This document shows, in pieces, positions 1 to 5,892 of a stretch of 11,029 nt of DNA. Below the pieces are notes generated by a model. It was not told where the DNA came from and did no database searches. It was given only the letters and a program-made list of their open reading frames with translations. Positions within the stretch are counted from its first letter, which is position 1; the number at the start of each line of letters is the position of its first letter. The position numbers and the translations under genes are program-made. The stretch spans positions 1-11,029 of the forward strand of contig JANQGN010000170.1 of the NCBI GenBank assembly GCA_028277295.1. Direction: 5' to 3'. Origin of the DNA: Rhodospira sp. (GTDB lineage Bacteria; Pseudomonadota; Alphaproteobacteria; Rhodospirillales; Rhodospirillaceae).

Positions 1-693
1 CGGCCGGGGCGGGCGGTCGCGCATCACCACCCGCACCCCCAGCGCCCGGGCCGCCGCCAGCTTGGCGTCGGTGGCCGTGCCGCCGCTGTTCTTGCAGACA
101 AGGGCGTCGATGGCCCGGCCGCGCAGCAGCGTGGTTTCGTCCGCCAGGGTGAAGGGACCGCGCGCGAGCAGAACCTCGGCGGCGGCGAAGGGCGGCATGG
201 GCTCCGGCGCCTCCACCGAGCGGATCAGAAACCACGCCTCGGGTAGCGCGGCGAAGGGCGCCAGGTCCTGCCGCCCCAGGGCCAGCAGCACGCGGCGCGC
301 GCCCGCGTCCCGCAGCGCCACCACGGCGTGCTCCCAGTCCGGCACCATCACCCACTGATCGCCCTCGACCGGTCGCCAGGCGGGCCGCTCCAGCCGCAGC
401 AGCGGCACCCCGGCGGCGGCACAGCCCTCGGCCGCGTTCCAGCCCATGCGCGCGGCGAAGGGATGGGTGGCGTCGATCACCGCCGCGATCCCCGCATCCG
501 TCAGATAGCGCGCCAGCCCGTCGGGACCGCCGAAACCGCCCACCCGCATCTCTCCAGCCGGCGGGCGCGGCCGCCCAGTCCGCCCGGCCAGCGAGGACAC
601 CGGCCGCCAGCGGGGATGGGCCTCCACGGCCTCCGCCAGGGCGTAGCCCTCGGTGGTACCGCCAAGGATCAGAACGGGCGCGCGGTCGGTCAT
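1..693 (-). CDS. cobK: Precorrin-6A reductase CobK, 3' end beyond the window
   Basis: NADPH-dependent reductase of the cobalamin pathway that reduces the corrin macrocycle at precorrin-6A to give dihydro-precorrin-6; cytoplasmic. The 231 residues visible match the family almost throughout: an N-terminal nucleotide-binding GGTTEG (residues 11-16), DATHPFA (74-80), ERPAW (102-106), RGPF (178-181) and the KNSGG (201-205) plus AKLAAARALG stretch (210-219) of the second domain. The family is usually about 240-260 residues, so only the last few tens are missing. The ATG at 693 is preceded by GGAG (plus-strand CTCC at 699-702) five bases away, which fixes the start. The frame is open to the window edge. 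It is transcribed away from the DUF1566 gene and probably leads further cobalamin genes to the left. No cobalamin riboswitch is recognisable in the 150 bases before it. Confidence 0.93.
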   Translation of the reverse strand, partial: MTDRAPVLILGGTTEGYALAEAVEAHPRWRPVSSLAGRTGRPRPPAGEMRVGGFGGPDGLARYLTDAGIAAVIDATHPFAARMGWNAAEGCAAAGVPLLRLERPAWRPVEGDQWVMVPDWEHAVVALRDAGARRVLLALGRQDLAPFAALPEAWFLIRSVEAPEPMPPFAAAEVLLARGPFTLADETTLLRGRAIDALVCKNSGGTATDAKLAAARALGVRVVMRDRPPRP

Positions 694-740
694 CGGATCT
701 CCAGGGATGAACCGGACAATGGGGCGGCACCATGGCACGA

Positions 741-781
741 TGACGGGGCGTTCGCCATGCCCATGCCCCTTTGCCCCGTCA
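741..781. repeat. 9-bp inverted repeat in the cobK/DUF1566 divergent region
   Basis: TGACGGGGC (741-749) and GCCCCGTCA (773-781) are perfect inverted repeats around 23 bases. They lie between the two divergent genes, 48 bases before the cobK start codon and 61 before the DUF1566 start. They could be an operator or a transcript hairpin. No protein or RNA family is recognised, and arms of this length can arise by chance in GC-rich DNA. Confidence 0.35.
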
Positions 782-806
782 GGGTAAGCCTCGGGTGGGA
801 CCACAC

Positions 807-829
807 CGGCGCGCCCGCTCGGCGCGCCG
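807..829 (+). promoter_or_regulatory. GC-only hairpin just upstream of the DUF1566 ribosome binding site
   Basis: Two copies of the self-complementary octamer GGCGCGCC (808-815 and 821-828) flank CGCTC. With the outer C807-G829 pair they form a perfect 9-bp stem with a 5-base loop. The Shine-Dalgarno GGAG (834-837) starts five bases after the stem, and the ATG follows at 843. In the transcript this stem is very stable and could protect the 5' end or modulate ribosome access. There is no T-run, so it is not a typical terminator. Confidence 0.45.
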
Positions 830-842
830 CTTCGGAGTCACG

Positions 843-2321
843 ATGATGAACCCGTCTCCCCCGTCCCTGGGAGCCCTGGCGATCGCCGGCCTGCTGACCG
901 CCGGGACGCTGGTCCCGCCCGCCGTCCCTCAGGCCGCCGCCCAGTCGGTCGGCGCCCAGTCGGTCGGCGTGCCCCGTGGCGGCCCCCCACAAGAAGCCCT
1001 GGACGCCTGCCGGGGTCGAGCGGCCGACGATCCGTGTTCCTTCGAAACGCCGCGCGGCACCCTGGAGGGGCATTGTTTCGAACCTCCGCCCGGTGGCCTG
1101 GTCTGTGCTCCCGAAGGCCACCGTGGCCCGCCCGGGGCCGGCGCGCGGGGACAGGGAACGCGCCCACCCACCGAAGCCTTTGCGTCCGGCCCACGCGGGC
1201 AGGGCCAGGGTCAGGGCGCCTATCGCCAGCCGCGCGGGTACACCCCGGCCGGCGTCCACACCGGCGCCGTTCCGCTGTCCAACCGCCTGAGCGACACCGG
1301 GCAGATCACCTGCTTCGACGACAGCGGCCCCATCCGCTGTCCGGCCGAGGGCGCGGCCTTTCATGGCCAGGACGCCCATTACGCCAGCCGGTCCGCCGAC
1401 CTCCGTGACAACGGCGATGGCACCGTCAGTGACCCAACGACCGGCCTGCTGTGGCAACAGGGGCACGACGGCCGCCGCCTGACCTTCACCCAGGCCCAAC
1501 TCACCTGCGCGTCCCTGCGGCTGGGCGGGCGCGGAGACTGGCGCTTGCCGAGCATCAAGGAGCTGTTCTCCATCTCCCACTGGCAGGGCGTCACCGGCCA
1601 GCGGCCCTTCCTCGACGCGCGGTTCTTCGACATCGCGCCGCCCTCCGCCCGCGCCATGGAGAATGACCGCGTCCCCAGCCACCATCCGGACATGATGGGG
1701 CAGACGTGGTCCAGCACCCTCTACCAAGGCGACCACTGGGACCGGCCCGGGGTCGAGTCGGCCTTCTTCTTCAATTTTCTGGATGGCCGCATCAAGCAGG
1801 CGCCCGTTCGGGGACCCATGGCCCTGTTCGTGCGCTGTGTCGCTGGCCCGGAATGGGGCACCAACCAGTTCCGTGACACCGGCGATGGCACGGTGTTCGA
1901 TGGCCTGTCCGGCCTGACCTGGCAGCGGTCCGATGACGGCCGCGCGCGCCCCTGGAAGGACGCGCTGGCCTATTGCCAGGGCCTGACACTGGCCGGGCAC
2001 GGCGACTGGCGACTGCCCAATGTCAAGGAGTTGCAGTCGATCGTCGACTACAGCCGTCCGCAGCCGGCCATCGACACCCGCGTCTTCGTGCAGCGGGACC
2101 CGGCCGCCTGGTTCTGGAGTGCCACCACCCACGGCGATGACCCACGGTTCGCGACCTACGTCTGCTTCGGCCGGTGTACCTCGACCGAGGGCGTGGACGT
2201 GCATGGGGCGGGCGCCCAGCGCTCCGACCCCAAGGCCGGCGACCCGAGCCGCTTCGGCCCGCGTGGCGGCCAGCGGGACGCCACACGGATCCTGAACGCG
2301 GCGCGGTGTGTGCGGGGGTAG
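843..2321 (+). CDS. Secreted protein with two DUF1566 (Lcl-type) repeats
   Basis: A 492-residue protein of unknown function. ATG codons at 843 and 846 follow GGAG (834-837). Starting there gives a Sec-type signal peptide (hydrophobic residues 10-28, Ala-rich cleavage region near 30-34), so an upstream in-frame ATG at 771 is unlikely. A small Cys-containing module follows (C56, C65, C78, C88; pattern DACRG...CSFETPRGTLEGHC...LVC), then a Gly/Gln/Pro-rich linker (90-135). Two DUF1566 copies come next. Copy 1 has DNGDGTVSDPTTGLLWQ (189-205) and GDWRLPSIKEL (231-241). Copy 2 has DTGDGTVFDGLSGLTWQ (345-361) and GDWRLPNVKEL (387-397). Similar domains occur in exported or surface proteins related to C-type-lectin-like folds. 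Many paired cysteines suggest folding outside the cytoplasm. It is divergent from cobK and convergent with the TcuB gene (12-base gap), so no functional link to cobalamin is evident. Confidence 0.85.
   Translation: MMNPSPPSLGALAIAGLLTAGTLVPPAVPQAAAQSVGAQSVGVPRGGPPQEALDACRGRAADDPCSFETPRGTLEGHCFEPPPGGLVCAPEGHRGPPGAGARGQGTRPPTEAFASGPRGQGQGQGAYRQPRGYTPAGVHTGAVPLSNRLSDTGQITCFDDSGPIRCPAEGAAFHGQDAHYASRSADLRDNGDGTVSDPTTGLLWQQGHDGRRLTFTQAQLTCASLRLGGRGDWRLPSIKELFSISHWQGVTGQRPFLDARFFDIAPPSARAMENDRVPSHHPDMMGQTWSSTLYQGDHWDRPGVESAFFFNFLDGRIKQAPVRGPMALFVRCVAGPEWGTNQFRDTGDGTVFDGLSGLTWQRSDDGRARPWKDALAYCQGLTLAGHGDWRLPNVKELQSIVDYSRPQPAIDTRVFVQRDPAAWFWSATTHGDDPRFATYVCFGRCTSTEGVDVHGAGAQRSDPKAGDPSRFGPRGGQRDATRILNAARCVRG
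939..968 (+). repeat. Perfect 15-bp tandem duplication (x2) in the DUF1566 gene
   Basis: GCCCAGTCGGTCGGC occurs twice head to tail (939-953, 954-968), encoding AQSVG-AQSVG at residues 33-42, directly after the predicted signal-peptide cleavage region. The unit is a multiple of three, so the frame is kept. It looks like a recent slippage duplication in a region under weak constraint. Confidence 0.8.
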
Positions 2322-2333
2322 TGGGACGGTGGA

Positions 2334-3569
2334 TCACCCGCGCCGTTCGATCGCCGCGCGCAGGATGGCCAGCGCGCGGAACGGCGCGTGCATCAGGCGG
2401 CCGAACGGCAGGGTGACGAACAGGGCCAGCACCGTTCCCAGGTGAAGGGCCAGCAGCATCCCCATGGCGGCGGTCTCGCGCAAGCCCAGCAGCGCCAGGC
2501 CGCTCGCCGCCGTCGCCGCCAGAAGGGCCAGCAGAAGGGCGCCGTCGGCGCGGGTCTCCGGGGCCTGGGGCGCCGGGTCGGCCCGCGCGCGCACGACGGT
2601 CATGCCAGCCACGCCCGCCAACAGCGATACCCCTCCGGCCGTGCCCAGCAACACCGGCGCGCTGAGCCAGGGATAGGGTGCCCTCATTCCCAACAGATGG
2701 TGCGAGATAGCCGCCGACAGCGTGGCCGCGACGGTCAACAGGAATCCATACAGGATGAGGTGATGCATCCGCCGCCGCCAGGGCGAGAAGCGGCCGTCCA
2801 CGTCGTTGCAGCCGAGCCCGCCGCCGTCCAGGTGACGCAACGCCAGCACGTCGCCCAGGGCCTCGGGCAGCGCCCGCAGGATCTGGCCAGGGGATCCACC
2901 GCCGATGACCCACCAGAAGCGCGTCATGGCCACGCCCACCCAGGCCAGCGGCACCAGCAGCGCCAATGCCGCCCCCCAGACCATCGGCCCGCGCGGAATC
3001 ACCGCATGGAAGGCGCCGGGGCCATGGTGAGGCGCGAACAGCACCGCCGAGGGCACCACCGCGAGCGTCACCAGCGGCACCAGCAGCGTGCACGCCAGGG
3101 CGAGGAGAGCCGTTCTTCGGTGTCCCGGCCGTGTCGTCACCGCTGGCAAACAAGTCATGGCGAGGAGCGTGAGCGACGAAGCAATCCGGGCCAGAGGACC
3201 GTGCACCGTACTCTGGATTGCTTCGCCCTCATCCTTCGATGAGGGCTCGCGATGACGCGGCGCCAACCATGATGGCAAGACCATCCGCCGCCAGGACAAG
3301 GCCCGCACGCGCGCCAGCACGGCCGGCAGGGCGACGGCGAAGGCATGGGGCGGACGGTACTGGCAGGCATGCCAGCAACTCCGGCAGTCGTGGCACAGAT
3401 TGGCCAGATACAAGAGGTCGGCGTCGGTCAGGGCGGGGCGCCCATCGGCGGCGCGAAACACCGGGCAGTAGCCGTTGCAGTACTTGCAGACCACACAGAC
3501 GGTCATCTGCCGCCGCGCCTCGTCCAGCAGGGCGCGGTCGTCCCGATCGTCACGCTCCCCCAAGGGCAT
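2334..3569 (-). CDS. tcuB: TcuB/CitB-family Fe-S and heme membrane protein, likely the electron-transfer half of a split CobZ
   Basis: A 411-residue membrane electron-transfer protein that would re-oxidise the neighbouring flavoprotein. The N-terminal domain has two 4Fe-4S motifs: C25-x2-C28-x2-C31-x3-C35-P and C59-x2-C62-x2-C65-x3-C69 followed by PPHAF. About six hydrophobic segments follow (roughly 153-177, 194-223, 269-293, 302-326, 343-363, 369-390), with family-conserved histidines as possible heme b ligands (H269/H270, H290/H291, H376, H394). The start at 3569 has AGGAGG nine bases upstream, whereas an in-frame ATG at 3611 would overlap the upstream gene far more. The chosen start overlaps the TcuA-like gene by 20 bases, so translation is probably coupled. 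Residues 105-139 are encoded by a palindromic repeat and look foreign to the family. TcuB proper oxidises the TcuA flavin during tricarballylate use; in R. capsulatus CobZ the equivalent domain serves precorrin-3B synthesis. The nearby cobK favours the latter, by inference. Confidence 0.85.
   Translation of the reverse strand: MPLGERDDRDDRALLDEARRQMTVCVVCKYCNGYCPVFRAADGRPALTDADLLYLANLCHDCRSCWHACQYRPPHAFAVALPAVLARVRALSWRRMVLPSWLAPRHREPSSKDEGEAIQSTVHGPLARIASSLTLLAMTCLPAVTTRPGHRRTALLALACTLLVPLVTLAVVPSAVLFAPHHGPGAFHAVIPRGPMVWGAALALLVPLAWVGVAMTRFWWVIGGGSPGQILRALPEALGDVLALRHLDGGGLGCNDVDGRFSPWRRRMHHLILYGFLLTVAATLSAAISHHLLGMRAPYPWLSAPVLLGTAGGVSLLAGVAGMTVVRARADPAPQAPETRADGALLLALLAATAASGLALLGLRETAAMGMLLALHLGTVLALFVTLPFGRLMHAPFRALAILRAAIERRG
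3154..3256. repeat. 103-bp palindromic interspersed repeat inside the TcuB coding region
   Basis: The ends are GTCATGGCGAG (3154-3164) and the inverted CTCGCGATGAC (3246-3256), matching at 10 of 11 bases. Inside them CGAAGCAATCC (3177-3187) is inverted as GGATTGCTTCG (3214-3224). The centre CCAGAG...CTCTGG (3191-3216) pairs at 11 of 13 positions. A nested perfect hairpin CCCTCATC-CTTC-GATGAGGG (3226-3245) sits in the right arm only. The design recalls the widespread small bacterial palindromes with GTCAT-GCGAG ends and a GAAGCAATC core (recognised from memory, not searched). On the minus strand it is open and in frame with TcuB, giving about residues 105-139. No transposase and no clear target-site duplication are visible. 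Confidence 0.8.
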
Positions 3570-4875
3570 GGCGCGCGGCCTCCTCTCCGGCCAGGCGGCC
3601 GAACACGGCACTCAGGGTCAGGGCCGTGCCCGACAGGTAGCGCCCGCCCAACAAGGCCGGCGCCATGATCATGCCGGCGGCGAACACGCCCGGCCAGGGC
3701 CGTCCCCTCCGGTCCATCACCCGGGCGCGGTCGTCCACGCGGACGCCCAGGCCGGTGAAGGTCAGACCGGGGCGGATGGACAGCGTGAACCAGGGCGGGC
3801 CGCCGCTGGGACCATGGCGAACCAGGGTCGCGGCCAGGTCGCTCGCGTCCAGCTCCAGCGCGGCCGCCAGCGCGGCGGTATCCGGCGCTGGTTCCGGGGG
3901 ATACACCCGGAGGCCAAGACGCGCCACCCCCGACGCGTCCAGGATCACATGGGCGATCTGGCCCGGAGCCCCGGCCACCAGGCGCCCCCAGTTGGCGTAG
4001 CGCGGCGAGCCCCTTTCCGCCGCTGGATCCCGCAGCGGCCGGCCATCCCGATCCACAACCAGGCCCTCGGTCATGCCCTCGGCGCGGGTGACAATGCCGC
4101 CGTCGTCGGCCGGGGATCGCGCATCCACGGCCACCAGGTGACCATGCGCCGGGTCCCCCACGGGCGCCGCGCCCTGGTCCAGCAGCGCCCGCAACAGCCG
4201 CCCGTCCGCATGGGGCGTGCCCCGGTTCACGAAGCCCTCGGCGGCTGGCCCGAAAGCCTGGCGCAGCCAGGCCCGGTTGGCCTGGAAGCCGCCCGTGGCC
4301 ACCACGACGGCGCCGGAAGACACCCGCCGCGCGGCGTCGCCCTCGCGGATCACGGCGCCGCCACCGGGCGCGACGGCCTCCACCGTCACCCCATGACAAA
4401 CCCGCACCCCCAGGGCCGCCGCCGTGGCATACAGCGCGTTGACCATGGCCGTGCCGCCGCCCAGCAGGAACACGGTGCGCCGCGAGTAGGGCAGCATGCC
4501 GCCGGCACGGGGCTGGAAAGCCACGCCCTGGGCCGCCAGCCAGGCCGGCAGGGATGTGGACCCGGCCACCAGCGGCGCCGCCAGGGCCTCGTCGAGCATG
4601 ACGCCCCCGGCGCGGCGCAGGTCGGCCAGGAACGCGGCCGTGTCATAGGTGTCGGCGACCAGCGGCGTGGGCGCCTCATGGGCCACCCGCATGTTGCGGG
4701 CGTGGCGCGTGTTTCCGCCGCGCAGGGTCTCCGGCGCCTGATCCAGCAGCCACACCGACGCCCCCGCCCGCCGGGCGGCGATGGCCGCGCACAGAGCCGC
4801 CAGCCCGCCGCCGGCCACCAGGACGTCGGGCTCGCATCCACGCGACACGCCGACGGTGCCGGCTCCGGCCTTCAT
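3550..4875 (-). CDS. tcuA: TcuA-like FAD-dependent dehydrogenase, likely the flavoprotein half of a split CobZ (precorrin-3B synthase)
   Basis: A 441-residue flavoprotein of the fumarate reductase/succinate dehydrogenase superfamily. The N-terminal Rossmann FAD-binding motif is DVLVAGGGLAALCAA (17-31) with a following acidic residue (D45). It also has GGNTRHARNMR (53-63), a GGGTAMVNAL stretch (139-148), a second dinucleotide-site motif VVATGG (191-196), and a C-terminal FAD-contacting GVFAAGMIM (396-404) plus GGRYLSGTAL (410-419). Its length suits TcuA and the N-terminal half of CobZ. TcuA oxidises tricarballylate to cis-aconitate. CobZ uses the same fold to hydroxylate and lactonise precorrin-3A in an oxygen-tolerant B12 pathway. 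No tricarballylate transporter (TcuC) or regulator (TcuR) is nearby while cobK is, so the CobZ role is preferred by inference. The gene starts 21 bases after the methyltransferase and overlaps the TcuB gene by 20. The ribosome binding site is weak. Confidence 0.87.
   Translation of the reverse strand: MKAGAGTVGVSRGCEPDVLVAGGGLAALCAAIAARRAGASVWLLDQAPETLRGGNTRHARNMRVAHEAPTPLVADTYDTAAFLADLRRAGGVMLDEALAAPLVAGSTSLPAWLAAQGVAFQPRAGGMLPYSRRTVFLLGGGTAMVNALYATAAALGVRVCHGVTVEAVAPGGGAVIREGDAARRVSSGAVVVATGGFQANRAWLRQAFGPAAEGFVNRGTPHADGRLLRALLDQGAAPVGDPAHGHLVAVDARSPADDGGIVTRAEGMTEGLVVDRDGRPLRDPAAERGSPRYANWGRLVAGAPGQIAHVILDASGVARLGLRVYPPEPAPDTAALAAALELDASDLAATLVRHGPSGGPPWFTLSIRPGLTFTGLGVRVDDRARVMDRRGRPWPGVFAAGMIMAPALLGGRYLSGTALTLSAVFGRLAGEEAARHALGGA
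3579..3584 (-). promoter_or_regulatory. Strong ribosome binding site fixing the TcuB start
   Basis: Read on the minus strand, AGGAGG lies nine bases before the ATG at 3569, inside the end of the TcuA-like gene. Its presence selects 3569 over the in-frame ATG at 3611, and the 20-base gene overlap implies coupled translation of the two subunits. Confidence 0.75.
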
Positions 4876-4896
4876 CAGTCTATCCAGATCGTCGGA

Positions 4897-5616
4897 TCAC
4901 GCCGGGGTCTCCGCGACACGGGCCACGAAGACGTCGCGGTCGGAGACCGGTTGCCGATCCACGGTCTCGAAGCCGGCCCGCGCGATCGCCGCGCCCCACT
5001 GGGATCGCGAGAACAACCCCAGGCGGACGTGATCACCCTCAAACCGGGTGGGGCCGTCGCCCTCCCGCAGCAGATAGACGAAATCCGTCTCGGTGGCCGA
5101 TCCATCGGCCGCGAGGCGCGTCCACTCCATGTAGCGCATGGCGCGGCCGACGCCATCCGTCCCGCCCGTCGACACGTCCGGCTGGAAGGTCTCCGTCGTT
5201 GCGTCAGGGCAGAAGATGGCCACCCCGCCGGGTCGCAAATGGGCGTGCGCGGTGGCGAGGGCGGCCTCCAGATCCGCCATCGTGTCGAGATGCGACACGG
5301 CGTCGAAGATCAGGACCGCATCAAACGTCTCGTTCAACCGCAACGCGCGCATATCGCCCTCGACGTGACGACAGTCGGGGTTGAGCCGGCGGCTGAGGTC
5401 CAGCATCGGCGGCGACAGGTCGGCCAGGACCATGGTGAACCGCGCCTTCAGGTGCGACGCCAGGTGCCCGCCGCCGCTGCCCAGGTCAAGCAGGCGCGGC
5501 GGCTCCGGGCCGGGCGATGGCGCGAGCAGACCGGCGATGGTCTCGGCTTCCTTCGCATAGTCCTCGGGGGGTGACAACAAGGGCCACCAGTCGGCAAGCT
5601 CGGCATAGAGTTTCAC
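4897..5616 (-). CDS. Class I SAM-dependent methyltransferase
   Basis: A 239-residue cytoplasmic methyltransferase of unknown substrate. SAM-binding motif I is LLDLGSGGGH (42-51), followed by an acidic ADLSPPML (65-72), GDM (87-89) and a motif IV region FDAVLIFDAVSHL (98-110); LRPGG (127-131) follows. The GTG at 5616 is chosen because the protein then begins VKLYAELADWWPLLSPPEDY, which looks like the family's natural N-terminus. A longer in-frame ATG at 5691 adds 25 Gly/Arg-rich residues and has no ribosome binding site. Only a weak GGGA lies before the GTG. It is first in a run with the TcuA- and TcuB-like genes (21-base gap) and so may share their promoter. It is a Rossmann-fold enzyme, unlike the tetrapyrrole methylases CobA/I/J/M/F/L, so it is not one of the known corrin C-methylases. 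Confidence 0.85.
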   Translation of the reverse strand: MKLYAELADWWPLLSPPEDYAKEAETIAGLLAPSPGPEPPRLLDLGSGGGHLASHLKARFTMVLADLSPPMLDLSRRLNPDCRHVEGDMRALRLNETFDAVLIFDAVSHLDTMADLEAALATAHAHLRPGGVAIFCPDATTETFQPDVSTGGTDGVGRAMRYMEWTRLAADGSATETDFVYLLREGDGPTRFEGDHVRLGLFSRSQWGAAIARAGFETVDRQPVSDRDVFVARVAETPA

Positions 5617-5653
5617 GGTCGCTGTCCCACTGTCTCCACGATGTCCCCGCCGC

Positions 5654-5678
5654 GGTCCGCCCTCGGGGTTCGCGGACC
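5654..5678. repeat. 7-bp inverted repeat upstream of the methyltransferase
   Basis: GGTCCGC (5654-5660) and GCGGACC (5672-5678) flank 11 bases, starting 38 bases before the methyltransferase GTG (5616). It could form a hairpin in the minus-strand 5' leader or act as an operator in the divergent region. Confidence is low because short GC arms recur by chance here. Confidence 0.25.
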
Positions 5679-5772
5679 ATAGCCCTCCCATGACCGGTTC
5701 GCCAGGCCACGGTGCTCACGGCCGACGCTTGAAGGCCACCAGGAACACCGCTAGCGTTGATACACAGTGTCT

Positions 5773-5857
5773 GTCCGGAAAGCCCTGAAAGGCGCTACAT
5801 ACGGTACCATTCGGGCGCAGAGGCACAATATACTGCGGTTTTCGAGACTTTCCGGAC
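5773..5857 (+). promoter_or_regulatory. Dyad-bounded candidate leader/operator region before pnuC
   Basis: GTCCGGAAAG (5773-5782) and CTTTCCGGAC (5848-5857) are perfect 10-bp inverted repeats enclosing 65 bases of lower GC content than the surroundings. Inside is a smaller stem CGCAG/CTGCG (5816-5820, 5833-5837). TATACT (5829-5834) resembles a -10 element, but no good -35 lies 17 bases upstream. The right arm ends 35 bases before the pnuC ATG. It could be a structured mRNA leader or a looping operator controlling NAD-precursor uptake. I do not recognise a TPP, cobalamin, FMN or other known riboswitch core in it. Confidence 0.35.
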
Positions 5858-5892
5858 GGGCTCTCAGGCAGGCAAAATCCAAGGGGCCGGCA

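Noticed and set aside
694..842. A cobalamin riboswitch before cobK
   Set aside because: No B12-box or conserved core was recognisable, and the gap is too short for a full one together with two divergent promoters.
690..2204. A 504-codon open frame on the minus strand opposite the DUF1566 gene
   Set aside because: It is a GC-driven shadow. The plus-strand frame has a signal peptide, family motifs and a ribosome binding site, while the antisense product resembles nothing known.
3475..5574. A 699-codon plus-strand open frame across the TcuA-like and methyltransferase genes
   Set aside because: The translation is low-complexity, Arg/Gly/His-rich and spans two genes with clear enzyme motifs on the other strand. 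It is typical of shadow frames at high GC.
4897..5616. A corrin C-methyltransferase assignment for the methyltransferase
   Set aside because: It has a class I Rossmann SAM motif, not the tetrapyrrole methylase fold used by the known cobalamin C-methylases.
5767..5892. An extended pnuC start at 5767
   Set aside because: The added 42 residues are basic and not membrane-like. The ATG at 5893 has a good ribosome binding site and matches the family's N-terminus.
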